Origin: Nodosilinea sp. FACHB-141
GTDB taxonomy: Bacteria; Cyanobacteriota; Cyanobacteriia; Phormidesmidales; Phormidesmidaceae
DNA length: 64,000 nucleotides
NCBI RefSeq assembly: GCF_014696135.1
Contig: NZ_JACJPP010000017.1
Location: 43,228 to 107,227 of the forward strand
Reading direction: 5' to 3'
The translations under genes and the position numbers were made by a program. Within the stretch, counting starts at the first letter, position 1, and each line of letters starts with the position of its first letter. Shown here in pieces: positions 53,581 to 62,698 of this stretch. Under the pieces are notes generated by a model that was not told the DNA's origin, did not search any database, and saw only the letters and a program-made list of their open reading frames with translations.

Positions 53581-53614
53581 TTGGGCAAAGGCAGAATATT
53601 CTGCCTTTGCCCAA
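53581..53614. repeat. 34-bp perfect palindrome between rpsB and tsf
   Basis: Positions 53581-53597 are the exact reverse complement of 53598-53614, with no loop. It lies 54 bp after the rpsB stop. As RNA it would give a long stem that could stabilise or process the rpsB-tsf mRNA. It has no T-run. Confidence 0.9.
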
Positions 53615-53633
53615 TAGTTGCCTTAGTGAAGGT

Positions 53634-53667
53634 GGCCCTAGGGGTTTAAGCTGAACTAGGGCCTTTT
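53634..53667 (+). terminator. Possible attenuator before tsf
   Basis: GGCCCTAG (53634-53641) pairs with CTAGGGCC (53656-53663), then four T, 52 bp before the tsf ATG. This is the second hairpin in the spacer after the 34-bp palindrome, so read-through from rpsB to tsf may be partial. Confidence 0.55.
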
Positions 53668-53718
53668 CCCTGAGTTTGTATTGAGTTTGACGATAGCGCG
53701 TTAGGACGGTAAATCACC

Positions 53719-54468
53719 ATGGCAGAAATTTCTGCAAAGCTCGTTAAAGACCTGCGCGACAAGACCGGCGCGGGCATGATGGATTGCAAAAAAGCCCTGA
53801 AAGAAAACGATGGCGACATCGAGAAGTCAATCGAGTGGCTGCGCCAGAAGGGCATTGCTTCGGCTACTAAGAAAGAAGGCCGGGTAGCCGCTGAGGGTTT
53901 AGTGGAGAGCTACATTCACACCGGCGGCCGGGTAGGCGTGCTGGTAGAGGTCAACTGCGAAACTGACTTTGTGGCCCGCCGCGATGAGTTCAAGACTCTG
54001 GTGCGCGACATTGCCATGCAGATTGCGGCCTGCCCCAACGTGGAGTATGTGCGCGTCAGTGATATTCCTGCCGAGGTTGCTGCCAAAGAAAAGTCTATTG
54101 AGATGGGCCGCGACGACATCGCCAACAAGCCCGCCGCCATGCAGGAAAAGATCGTTGAAGGCCGTATTCAAAAGCGTCTTAAGGAGCTTTCCCTGGTCGA
54201 TCAGCCCTTTATCAAAGATCAGAACATCTCTGTAGAAGAGCTGATTAAGCAGGTAGTTTCTAAACTGGGCGAAAATATCCAGGTGCGGCGCTTTTCTCGG
54301 TTTGTGCTGGGTGAGGGCATTGAGAAAGAAGAGACCAACTTTGCCGAGGAAGTCGCGGCTCAGGCTGGTCTCAACAAAAAAGAAGAACCCGTAGCCGAGG
54401 CCGAACCGGCAGCCGAGCCGAAGGCCGAAGCTGCGCCTAAGAAAGAAAAGGGCAAGAAGAAGAAGTAA
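53719..54468 (+). CDS. tsf: Elongation factor Ts
   Basis: 249 residues: [20 protein letters not shown] (the EF-Ts N-terminal signature), [20 protein letters not shown] (signature 2) and [20 protein letters not shown]. The core is the short cyanobacterial/plastid form. An extra tail rich in Glu, Ala and Lys ([20 protein letters not shown]) adds about 35 residues. EF-Ts recycles EF-Tu-GDP. It follows rpsB in the usual order. Confidence 0.98.
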   Translation: MAEISAKLVKDLRDKTGAGMMDCKKALKENDGDIEKSIEWLRQKGIASATKKEGRVAAEGLVESYIHTGGRVGVLVEVNCETDFVARRDEFKTLVRDIAMQIAACPNVEYVRVSDIPAEVAAKEKSIEMGRDDIANKPAAMQEKIVEGRIQKRLKELSLVDQPFIKDQNISVEELIKQVVSKLGENIQVRRFSRFVLGEGIEKEETNFAEEVAAQAGLNKKEEPVAEAEPAAEPKAEAAPKKEKGKKKK

Positions 54469-54549
54469 GGCTAGGATGAGCCAACTTCAGGCTAGGGGCT
54501 AACGGTTGAGTTAGCAATGGTCACAGACCACCCCTTAGCCATCGCCAAT

Positions 54550-54580
54550 AGCGGGGGCGCCAGTATTGCGTCCCCGCTTT
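54550..54580 (+). terminator. tsf terminator
   Basis: AGCGGGG-g-CGC pairs with GCG-t-CCCCGCT around a 7-nt loop, followed by TT, 82 bp after the tsf stop. Confidence 0.55.
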
Positions 54581-54622
54581 CAATATTTCCCTATAATCCA
54601 GATATGGCATGGGCAAGGCGGT

Positions 54623-55864
54623 ATGGTAAGGCCAGTTGAAAGCATTCGCAAAGATCTCAATGGGTTAGAGGGTGCCACCGCCACCCTGGCCGAAGAGTTT
54701 AGCCAAATTTATGCCACCTATCTGACGGTGCTGGGGCAGACGGTGCGGCGACAGGTTGTGATGGCCACTTACCACCTTTGTACCCAGGTCTACCCTGAAG
54801 AGTTTTTGGCCCTATCCGTGAGCGATCGCGGCCGCTTGCAGCAGGGCATGCAAACCCTGGGGAACAAAGCCCAGGGCTGGCTACAGCAGCTTATGGAGCC
54901 CGACCCATCTCCAGCTGAGCCCAATCTTGACCGCGACGACCTCAATCGCCTAGAAACTGCCCTGGTGGCCCTAACCAAGCCCTCGGCAGGGGCAGTTTTG
55001 ACGCCTGCTGACGAGGTTTTGGAACAGTCTGATCAAACAGAAGCTGATGAGACCGACTCTGAGGTAATCGCGGAGCCTGGAGAAGCAGCCATAGAGGGGA
55101 CAATTGCTGAAGACTCTGGTGCCAGAGATGCTGACGCCGAACACTTCGGTGCCGAGCACTCCAATGAGAATTCGGTTTCAGAGCCTGCTGAAGCCTCGCC
55201 GCCGTCCTCAGATGACGAGTCCTCCTCCGATGGTGAGGCCTCGGCGATCGACCCTAAGCAGCTCATTCAGTCTGTCTTAATGGCGGCTATTTCCAGCGAT
55301 ATAGAAGACGTATTTCGCGATCGCCCTTTCACTGGCGACCCGATGACCCCTACCTTAGTCGCCAAACACCATCTAATTCTGGAACAGAGAATCCGCGACG
55401 TACTCCAGCGCGTCTCTAAAAAAGCTAACCGGCTGTTGCGTAAGTCCCAGGTGATTCCTGACTTACCCGAGTCGGTATTAGAGGTTGCCTCCGATGCGGA
55501 CATGGCAGTTCCTAAGGGGCGCGCCGTCCCCAACGTGCTCAACGTGCTGGTAGCCATGGCTGGGGATGTAGCTGCTGAGTTTGACCGCCAACAGACCGAA
55601 CGTGATGAGGAAGAAGCCGACGGATCAGACGACGAGGAAGAAGCCTTAGAAAGCACCATGACCCATTTGGCCGCCGTTCAGCTGCGTCTGGCTGACCTAG
55701 AGTTAGGGGATGTGCAGACTGCTCTATGGCGCAGCAAACTGCGCACTGCCGTGGGTCGGCTACGCAAGCTGGGTAAACAGTACCAGCGGGCCGAGCGTGA
55801 GCTGGCGATCGCCCAAGCTGAGCAAGCTTGGCGAGCGGTCTGGTACGACGACTCATCCCGGTAG
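54623..55864 (+). CDS. Conserved cyanobacterial protein of unknown function
   Basis: 413 residues from ATG 54623 (MVRPVESIRKDLNGLEGATA). The N-terminal 115 residues are helical (FSQIYATYLTVLGQTVRRQV). A long acidic disordered stretch follows (about 120-205; Asp/Glu/Ser/Ala). A helical domain (215-330) and a C-terminal coiled coil (ESTMTHLAAVQLRLADLELG to the end) complete it. I recognise no domain. It sits 18 bp before recG on the same strand and is likely co-transcribed, which may hint at a DNA or envelope role, but nothing in the sequence proves it. Confidence 0.65.
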   Translation: MVRPVESIRKDLNGLEGATATLAEEFSQIYATYLTVLGQTVRRQVVMATYHLCTQVYPEEFLALSVSDRGRLQQGMQTLGNKAQGWLQQLMEPDPSPAEPNLDRDDLNRLETALVALTKPSAGAVLTPADEVLEQSDQTEADETDSEVIAEPGEAAIEGTIAEDSGARDADAEHFGAEHSNENSVSEPAEASPPSSDDESSSDGEASAIDPKQLIQSVLMAAISSDIEDVFRDRPFTGDPMTPTLVAKHHLILEQRIRDVLQRVSKKANRLLRKSQVIPDLPESVLEVASDADMAVPKGRAVPNVLNVLVAMAGDVAAEFDRQQTERDEEEADGSDDEEEALESTMTHLAAVQLRLADLELGDVQTALWRSKLRTAVGRLRKLGKQYQRAERELAIAQAEQAWRAVWYDDSSR

Positions 55865-55882
55865 GGATCTGGGGAAGCATCC

Positions 55883-58417
55883 ATGACAGAAGCACAGACC
55901 TCCCTACCCGACTGGGTGCGGCTTCAGCGAGCCCTCTCGGTCGAGGCCGAGACCGGCTTCAACAATTTGGTGGGCAAACAGCAGATCTTCAACGAATTTC
56001 TGCGCGATAGTCTGCAACAGCCTCCGGCCGTTCTCCCCGGCGATCAGCAGCAGTCGTGGCAGAGCCTGGCCAAAAAGTACAACGGCTACACCGACCTCAG
56101 CTTTGCCCAACGCCAGCACTTGGTAGCTGAGACCCGTCGCTTTCTCTACAGCACCCAGCGCCTGCTAGAAAAATTTGCCGAGACCAAATCCCTCCGTACC
56201 CGTGAAGGCAGCGCTACAGACGCTCAGAAATCAACTACAGCCAAAACATCCAAAACATCTAAAGCCCCTAAAACTACTCAGCTAGCTGAGGCATCTGGCA
56301 CCGGCGGCTTTCGTTTTGGCCTTGACCAGCCCGTCACCTACCTAAAAGGCATTGGCCCTAAAAATAGCGAGCGCTTGGCCAAACTAGGCATCTTCACCGT
56401 GCAGGATGTGCTCTACTACTATCCTCGCGACCACATCAACTACGCCCAGCAGGTCAAAATTCGCGATCTAGAACCCGGCGAAACCGTCACCATCGTCGGC
56501 ACCGTCAAGCGGGTCAACTGCTTCACCAGCCCCCGCAACAAAAAGCTCACCATCTTTGAACTTCAGCTCTCCGACGGCAGCGGCACCCTCAAGCTCAACC
56601 GCTTCTACCCTGGCGGTCGCTACGCCACCCCAAGCTGGCAGCAGCAGCAAAAGCGCCAGTATCCCCAGGGGGCGATCGTTGCCGCCTCCGGTTTGGTCAA
56701 AGACAGCAAGTTTGGGGTGACGCTGGAAGATCCGCATCTAGAAGTGTTGGACAGTTTGAGCGATCGCATCGAATCGCTCACCATTGGTCGCATGGTACCG
56801 GTCTATTCCCTCACCGAAGGCGTCCCCGCAGACCTGGTGCGCAAAGCAGTAGCGGCTGCCCTACCAGCGGTACCCGAACTTCAGGATCCCCTGCCGGTGG
56901 ATCTGCGGCAGCGGTATGAGCTGGTGAAGGTGGAGGATGCGATCGCCCAAATCCACTTCCCCGATGACGACGAAAATCTGGCCCAGGCCCGTCGCCGCCT
57001 AGTATTCGACGAATTTCTCTACCTCCAGCTAGGCCTCCTGCGTCGTCGCCAGCAGCAGCAGGCCCAGCAAACCGCCATTACCCTCGCCCCCACCGGGAAG
57101 CTGATCGACCAGTTCTATGGCGTGATTCCCTTTAGCCTTACCGGTGCCCAGCAGCGGGTGGTCAACGACATTCTCTCTGACCTGCAAAAGCCCGTACCCA
57201 TGAACCGCCTGGTGCAGGGGGATGTCGGTTCCGGTAAAACCGTCGTTGCTGTAGTCGCCACTCTCGCTGCAATTCAGTCGGGCTATCAGGCCGCCATCAT
57301 GGCCCCCACCGAGGTGTTAGCCGAGCAGCACTACCGCAAGCTGGTGGAATGGTTCAACCAGCTGCACCTCACTGTGGAACTGCTCACTGGCTCCACTCGC
57401 GCCGCCAAACGTCGCAAAATGCTGGGCGAACTGGCCACTGGCGAACTGCCCATCCTCGTCGGCACCCATGCCCTGATCGAAGACCCGGTGCAGTTCCGCG
57501 ATCTGGGCCTAGTGGTAATTGACGAACAGCACCGCTTTGGCGTGCAGCAGCGGGCTAGGCTCACCCAAAAAGGGGCAAATCCCCACGTGCTCACCCTCAC
57601 CGCTACCCCCATTCCCCGCACCCTGACACTGACCATGCATGGCGATTTGGATGTGAGCCAAATTGACGAACTGCCGCCCGGGCGCAAAGCGATCCAAACC
57701 ACGCTGCTGACGAACAAAGAACGCACCCACGCCTACGACCTCATCCGGCGCGAAATTGCCCAGGGTCGCCAGGTCTACGTGGTGCTTCCCCTAGTCGAAG
57801 AATCCGAAAAGCTCGACCTCAAATCCGCAGTGGAGGAACACCAGCGGCTAGCGGAGGTCATCTTTCCAGAATTCACTGTCGGTCTGCTTCACGGACGCAT
57901 GTCTTCCGCCGAGAAAGACGTCGCTATTACCGCCTTCCGCAACCAGGAATCCCACATTTTGGTATCGACCACCGTGGTAGAAGTGGGCGTCGATGTGCCC
58001 AACGCTTCGGTAATGCTGATCGAGCACGCCGAGCGGTTTGGCCTTTCTCAGCTCCACCAGCTGCGGGGCCGAGTCGGGCGCGGTGCCGCCCAATCATTTT
58101 GCCTATTGCTCAGCGGCAGCCGCAGCGAAACCGCCATTCAGCGCCTCAAAGTGCTGGAGCAATCCCAAGACGGCTTCTTTATTGCTGAGATGGACCTGCG
58201 CTTTCGCGGTCCTGGAGAAGTGCTAGGCACCCGTCAGTCGGGCCTGCCCGATTTCGCTCTAGCCAGTTTGATCGAAGACCAGGACGTATTAACGCTAGCC
58301 CGCGAGGCAGCAGAAGCCATGCTGAAAGAAGATCCAAACCTAGCCCGCTGGCCCAAACTAGCGAAGGAACTCCAGCGGCGCTACGAAAAACTGATGGGCG
58401 GCACAATCATGACCTAG
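55883..58417 (+). CDS. recG: ATP-dependent DNA helicase RecG
   Basis: 844 residues, longer than enteric RecG because of an N-terminal extension (1-150) seen in cyanobacteria. The wedge/OB domain shows VTYLKGIGPKNSERLAKLGI and FTVQDVLYYYPRDHINYAQQ. The helicase motor has Walker A LVQGDVGSGKTVVAVVATL, the motif II variant LVVIDEQHRFGVQQRARLTQ and VSTTVVEVGVDVPNASVMLI. It drives branch migration and replication-fork reversal. It forms a likely operon with the unknown acidic protein upstream and is convergent with the DUF790 gene. Confidence 0.97.
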   Translation: MTEAQTSLPDWVRLQRALSVEAETGFNNLVGKQQIFNEFLRDSLQQPPAVLPGDQQQSWQSLAKKYNGYTDLSFAQRQHLVAETRRFLYSTQRLLEKFAETKSLRTREGSATDAQKSTTAKTSKTSKAPKTTQLAEASGTGGFRFGLDQPVTYLKGIGPKNSERLAKLGIFTVQDVLYYYPRDHINYAQQVKIRDLEPGETVTIVGTVKRVNCFTSPRNKKLTIFELQLSDGSGTLKLNRFYPGGRYATPSWQQQQKRQYPQGAIVAASGLVKDSKFGVTLEDPHLEVLDSLSDRIESLTIGRMVPVYSLTEGVPADLVRKAVAAALPAVPELQDPLPVDLRQRYELVKVEDAIAQIHFPDDDENLAQARRRLVFDEFLYLQLGLLRRRQQQQAQQTAITLAPTGKLIDQFYGVIPFSLTGAQQRVVNDILSDLQKPVPMNRLVQGDVGSGKTVVAVVATLAAIQSGYQAAIMAPTEVLAEQHYRKLVEWFNQLHLTVELLTGSTRAAKRRKMLGELATGELPILVGTHALIEDPVQFRDLGLVVIDEQHRFGVQQRARLTQKGANPHVLTLTATPIPRTLTLTMHGDLDVSQIDELPPGRKAIQTTLLTNKERTHAYDLIRREIAQGRQVYVVLPLVEESEKLDLKSAVEEHQRLAEVIFPEFTVGLLHGRMSSAEKDVAITAFRNQESHILVSTTVVEVGVDVPNASVMLIEHAERFGLSQLHQLRGRVGRGAAQSFCLLLSGSRSETAIQRLKVLEQSQDGFFIAEMDLRFRGPGEVLGTRQSGLPDFALASLIEDQDVLTLAREAAEAMLKEDPNLARWPKLAKELQRRYEKLMGGTIMT

Positions 58418-58484
58418 CCTGTGAGTCCAGCCCTCAAATTTTCCTATCGGTAGCTATAAGAAAACCTGGATCCTCGCCAATGCC

Positions 58485-59708
58485 TCAGTCTCCCAGCATC
58501 TCCAGCACCACCTTGGGCTGAAGTTTCGTCTTAAACCACACCACCTGGGCTGGAACGTTGGCAATATCTACCCCAGCATTCTCCAGGTTGAGCCGTTCTG
58601 AAACCGCCAAAATTAGGTTATTGCGCCCCGACTTGCGCACCTGGGCAAACTTCTTCCGCAGGTATTCAGGCCGCCAATAGCCAACAATCTCCAGCAAAAA
58701 CTCGCGCCCGTCGGGGTGCACCAGGCGAAAGTCGGGGATCATCACGCTGCCAGGCAGGGGTACCAGATCCACCTCCCGCTCTAGTCGCCAGGGGGTTTTG
58801 GCCGGCCAGCGGCTGACGAACGACTCCTCAATCATGCTGTCGTAGGTTTTGCCAGGGGGATAGTGGGTAACCAAACCACAGTCGCTGTCGAGGGTAAATT
58901 GGCGGGGTTTTACCTGTTGAGTAAAGTTGTCCTTCATTTGCAAGGTTGCCGTCAGTCGCCACTTACTGACATGGAGAATAGCGGGAATCAACTTGGCAAT
59001 ATCGACTCCATAGCGCGTGCTGGGTTTAAACAGGCTGGCAGGGCCGTCGATGGTGATGGTAAACCCCTGATCGGCGTCGCCCTCGATATAGGTCATCAGC
59101 CGAAACAGCTTCAGGTAGCGAAACATGAGCTTGTACTCGCCGGGGTCATTGCGGTACAAGTGCATCACCAAGTCGCTGGCCTTATAAAACACCCCCTGGG
59201 TCTGCGATAGGTTGTAGCGATGGAGCAGGGCATCGGGAGTGGGGGAGTCAAACTCAATCAGAATGTGGTTGTCTTGGCGATCGGCGTAGAGCCCCTGACG
59301 GAGGTCAGGCACCGATACTTCCCGATCCAGCTCTTCAGAAAGCTGCTGGCCAAGGGCTGTCAAATGAGCTTCAGCCGCCTTGGGAGACGGAATTGATTGA
59401 GCGGACAGCGCAAACACTCGCCGCCGCAGCTCAATTGGCTCTAGCGGGCTCACCACATCAAACGTGGCAAAGCTATTGCGCAGAATGTGGGCTAGCCCCC
59501 GCTTGATGCGGTAGTTAGTGTCTTCGCCCTCTAGATCTTGCAGCTGGCGATTGAGGTCACCTTGGGTGCGGCCCACCTGCTGCTGAAAGAGTTGAATGAG
59601 ATCGGCGGCGATCGCCCGATTCGCCCCATCCAACGCCAGCCGTTTGGGCTGTAGCCCCTCGCCCTGAAATCGGTAAATTAACAGCTCGCTCGGTAACGTT
59701 GACCTCAC
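58485..59708 (-). CDS. DUF790 (Bax1-like) nuclease
   Basis: 407 residues matching DUF790, the archaeal Bax1 nuclease family that partners XPB helicase. The N-terminal region is helical (LPSELLIYRFQGEGLQPKRL). The C-terminal nuclease core shows SVMIPDFRLVHPDGREFLLE then IVGYWRPEYLRKKF, a PD-(D/E)xK arrangement (Asp in PDF, Glu in LLE). It should cut branched or bubble DNA. The XPB-type helicase normally next to it is not in the window; the neighbours are RecG and an alpha/beta hydrolase, both on the opposite strand. Confidence 0.85.
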   Translation of the reverse strand: MRSTLPSELLIYRFQGEGLQPKRLALDGANRAIAADLIQLFQQQVGRTQGDLNRQLQDLEGEDTNYRIKRGLAHILRNSFATFDVVSPLEPIELRRRVFALSAQSIPSPKAAEAHLTALGQQLSEELDREVSVPDLRQGLYADRQDNHILIEFDSPTPDALLHRYNLSQTQGVFYKASDLVMHLYRNDPGEYKLMFRYLKLFRLMTYIEGDADQGFTITIDGPASLFKPSTRYGVDIAKLIPAILHVSKWRLTATLQMKDNFTQQVKPRQFTLDSDCGLVTHYPPGKTYDSMIEESFVSRWPAKTPWRLEREVDLVPLPGSVMIPDFRLVHPDGREFLLEIVGYWRPEYLRKKFAQVRKSGRNNLILAVSERLNLENAGVDIANVPAQVVWFKTKLQPKVVLEMLGD

Positions 59709-59813
59709 CTCCAGGCAGAATTCAAATGGGCAGCAGAGGCCTTTAGATTGGCCTTAAGATTGAATCATCGCCCAGGGATAGCCCCACATCCACGAATCTT
59801 AGCGAATATCACC

Positions 59814-60713
59814 ATGCTTAACTTCCAGCCGCTGGGCTTTATTCAGCAGGCCCTCGCTACCGACCTAGGGGTCATGGCCTACTACACTCCCGGCGGCTGG
59901 CCTTGGCAGGTGGATAACCCCACGACCCGTCCGCCCCTCGTTTTTCTACACAGCCTCGGGGGCGGCTCCTCAGCCTTTGAATGGTCTAAGGTATACGCCG
60001 CCTTTGGTGCCACCCATCGGGTGATTGCCCCTGATTTGATTGGCTGGGGGCAATCAACCCATCCGCCCCGCGCTTACTCGACCGAAGACTACTTCTACAT
60101 GATCACCCACCTACTGGAGTCCGTGGCTGAGCCCCCGACCCTAGTAGCGGCTACCTCCCTTACAGCCGGGGTAGTGATCCGCTTAGCGGGACTACGGCCC
60201 GATTTATTTAAAGGCCTGTTTCTGGTATCACCCTCTGGCAACAGCGATTTTGGCCGCGACTACAAAGCCAGTCTGCCCGCCCTTCTGGCTAGTACGCCTG
60301 GCGTGGACAAACTGCTGTACCAGGTAGGGGCCGCCAATGAGCTAGCGGTGCGATCGTTCCTCTCCACCTTTCTCTTTGCCGACTCTCGTCGCATTACCCC
60401 AGAAACGGTACAGGGCTATCTCGCCTGCACTCAGCAACCCAATGCTGAATATTCTGCCCTAGCCTCCCTCAATGGATCGGTCAGCTTTGACCTGTCGCGC
60501 TATATTCACCAGCTGCAAACCCCTACCACCATCTTGCTAGGAGCTGAGTCGCGGTTTAGCGCTCCAGCAATGGTCAAACGGTTGGCCAGCCTCAACCCCA
60601 AAGCCATTCAAACGGTGATAGAAATACCCCACTCTGGGGTATTACCCCACGTGGAGCATCCTGCTGTGGTGATTGGTCTGTTGCGGCAGTTTCTTGCTAC
60701 CCACAGTAGCTAG
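59814..60713 (+). CDS. Alpha/beta hydrolase
   Basis: 299 residues from ATG 59814 (MLNFQPLGFIQQALATDLGV); the frame opens at 59748. The canonical fold features are LVFLHSLGGGSSAFEWSKVY (oxyanion HS-G-G), APDLIGWGQSTHPPRAY and a C-terminal His in HSGVLPHVEHP. The nucleophile elbow reads AATSLTAG instead of GxSxG, and the acid position reads GAESRF with Glu. The substrate is unknown. It is divergent from the DUF790 gene and convergent with DUF2996. Confidence 0.85.
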   Translation: MLNFQPLGFIQQALATDLGVMAYYTPGGWPWQVDNPTTRPPLVFLHSLGGGSSAFEWSKVYAAFGATHRVIAPDLIGWGQSTHPPRAYSTEDYFYMITHLLESVAEPPTLVAATSLTAGVVIRLAGLRPDLFKGLFLVSPSGNSDFGRDYKASLPALLASTPGVDKLLYQVGAANELAVRSFLSTFLFADSRRITPETVQGYLACTQQPNAEYSALASLNGSVSFDLSRYIHQLQTPTTILLGAESRFSAPAMVKRLASLNPKAIQTVIEIPHSGVLPHVEHPAVVIGLLRQFLATHSS

Positions 60714-60762
60714 CCCTGGCCGAGTATTCTGCCTGCCCACTAGCGCTTGCCCACTGGAGAGC

Positions 60763-61344
60763 TCAATTTCTTGCCAACCATTTTTGGCCGTTGAGCCGAC
60801 GTAGGGTAAACAGCACCAGCAAGTCTAGGGTAATTTTGCGCTCGTCACCCATGAACTGCTCAATGGTGCTGGGCTGAGAGCCTCTATCGGCAAAGTAGAA
60901 CAGCTTGGGGCTAGAGATATTCTCTTTTGTGAAGGCAATATTGAACTGGCGATTCCCCGAAGGGGAGGCTTCGCCATCGCCCTTTTGCCACTGCCCCTTT
61001 ACGTGCCAATACTGCTCATCATCACTGATACCAAACACCTCTAGGGGCCGCTGATCGAGGGTGAGCTGAATATCGTCAATGCCCTTATCCTTCAGCGCTG
61101 ACTCTAGTGTCGGAATAAAGTGCTGCTCAATAAACTCAGTGAACGGCTTGTCTTCTAGCGCCGGGGGCTTTTCCTTCTTAGGAGCGGCTTTGGGTGCGGT
61201 TTTGGGTTCAGCACCAGCCTCTGCCTTGGGGGCAGCTTTAGCCTTGGCCTGAGGCGCAGCATCTGCCGCTTGAGCCTCTGACTGAGGAGCAGGGGTATCC
61301 TCAGCGGGGGCAGAGTCTACTGGAGGGGTCTTTTCGTCAGCCAT
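60763..61344 (-). CDS. DUF2996 domain-containing protein
   Basis: 193 residues. A disordered, Ala/Pro/Lys/Glu-rich first half (about 1-85) leads to the DUF2996 domain: KPFTEFIEQHFIPTLESAL, IDDIQLTLDQRPLEVFGISD, EQYWHVKGQWQKGDG and DLLVLFTLRRLNGQKWLARN. The family is confined to cyanobacteria and plants and is linked to plastid or thylakoid biogenesis by its distribution; the function is not proven. It is convergent with the alpha/beta hydrolase gene. Confidence 0.9.
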   Translation of the reverse strand: MADEKTPPVDSAPAEDTPAPQSEAQAADAAPQAKAKAAPKAEAGAEPKTAPKAAPKKEKPPALEDKPFTEFIEQHFIPTLESALKDKGIDDIQLTLDQRPLEVFGISDDEQYWHVKGQWQKGDGEASPSGNRQFNIAFTKENISSPKLFYFADRGSQPSTIEQFMGDERKITLDLLVLFTLRRLNGQKWLARN

Positions 61345-61456
61345 ACAAAGGGAAACCTACAACAGCAATCTGGGCAAGCTCAGTGGATTGAGTCGCTCTC
61401 CCAGTTGTTCTTTCCCATACTAGAGGAAAGGCCCCTAAAACGCATGCTTTGCTGGC

Positions 61457-61495
61457 AAAAAAACGGTATCTATCCTCAAGACAGACACCGTTTTT
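61457..61495 (-). terminator. gmd terminator
   Basis: On the minus strand AAAAACGGT pairs with ACCGTTTTT, extended by further G-U tolerant pairing in the arms, and is followed by a T7 run. It lies 24 bp after the gmd stop. Confidence 0.7.
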
Positions 61496-61518
61496 GGGTC
61501 ATCGACCGACTCTAGCAG

Positions 61519-62592
61519 TTAACCCTGGGGTGCCAAGTGCAGCATCTCTTTGCGAATAGTCGCTATATCAGAGGGGGCACCATTGCCATGGCGGATACCA
61601 ATGGCCTCAAGGTCACTCTCCACCATCAGGTGCACCAGTTCCTCAAAGGTGACGCTAGGCTCCCAGCCCAGAGCCTGACGGGCTTTGGTTGAGTCACCAA
61701 TTAGCAGTTCCACTTCAGCAGGCCGCAGGTAGCGGGGGTCAAACTCCACGTAGTCATGCCAGTCGAGGTTGACATGGTTAAAGGCAATGTCTAAAAACTC
61801 GCTGATAGCGTGGGTTTCGTTAGTCGCCACCACGTAGTCATCAGGCTTGTCTTGCTGCAGCATCAACCACATAGCCTTGACATAGTCTTTGGCATAGCCC
61901 CAGTCACGCTTAGCGTCGAGATTGCCCAGATACAGCTTTTTCTGCTGACCGGCCACAATGCGGGCTACCGCTCGAGTAATTTTGCGAGTCACAAAGGTCT
62001 CGCCCCGCCGAGGCGACTCGTGGTTAAACAAAATGCCGTTGCAGGCAAACAGGTCGTAGGACTCGCGGTAGTTAATCGTTTGCCAGTGGGCAAAGACTTT
62101 AGCGCAGGCGTAGGGGCTACGGGGATAGAATGGCGTGGTTTCCGTTTGGGGAATTTCTTGCACTTTGCCAAACATTTCCGAGGAGCCAGCTTGATAAAAG
62201 CGCACTTCTAGACCTGTGCGCTGCTGGTAGTCACGGATGGCCTCAAGAAGCCGCAGCGTACCCATGCCAACACAGTCCACGGTGTATTCGGGCGAATCAA
62301 AGCTCACCCGCACGTGGGACTGAGCACCCAGGTTATAAACCTCCTGGGGCTGCACCTGTTCAAGAATGCGCCGTAGCATAGTGCCATCAGTCAAATCGCC
62401 GTAGTGCAAAAACAGACGCGCTTCGGCACTATGAGGATCAACGTAGACATGGTCGATTCGGTCAGTATTGAATGTAGAGGTGCGGCGAATAATACCGTGA
62501 ACCTCGTAGCCTTTATCTAGAAGTAATTCTGCTAAATAAGATCCATCCTGACCGGTAATACCAGTAATCAGGGCGCGTTTAGGTTGGCTCAT
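61519..62592 (-). CDS. gmd: GDP-mannose 4,6-dehydratase
   Basis: 357 residues. The Rossmann motif is [20 protein letters not shown]. The extended-SDR catalytic Tyr-x3-Lys is in [20 protein letters not shown], and [16 protein letters not shown] carries the Ser/Thr and Glu. [20 protein letters not shown] is the Gmd-specific loop. It makes GDP-4-keto-6-deoxymannose, the precursor of GDP-fucose, GDP-rhamnose or GDP-perosamine for surface glycans. The expected next enzyme (fcl/GDP-fucose synthase) is not in the window. Confidence 0.97.
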   Translation of the reverse strand: MSQPKRALITGITGQDGSYLAELLLDKGYEVHGIIRRTSTFNTDRIDHVYVDPHSAEARLFLHYGDLTDGTMLRRILEQVQPQEVYNLGAQSHVRVSFDSPEYTVDCVGMGTLRLLEAIRDYQQRTGLEVRFYQAGSSEMFGKVQEIPQTETTPFYPRSPYACAKVFAHWQTINYRESYDLFACNGILFNHESPRRGETFVTRKITRAVARIVAGQQKKLYLGNLDAKRDWGYAKDYVKAMWLMLQQDKPDDYVVATNETHAISEFLDIAFNHVNLDWHDYVEFDPRYLRPAEVELLIGDSTKARQALGWEPSVTFEELVHLMVESDLEAIGIRHGNGAPSDIATIRKEMLHLAPQG

Positions 62593-62698
62593 AGGGTAAA
62601 AATCTGTACGGCATTGCTTGGCTGACCAAGCTTAATACAATCGGTGCGTTACTTAAATACAATCAAGTTAGTTCACCTAAGAATACCCAAATTACCGC

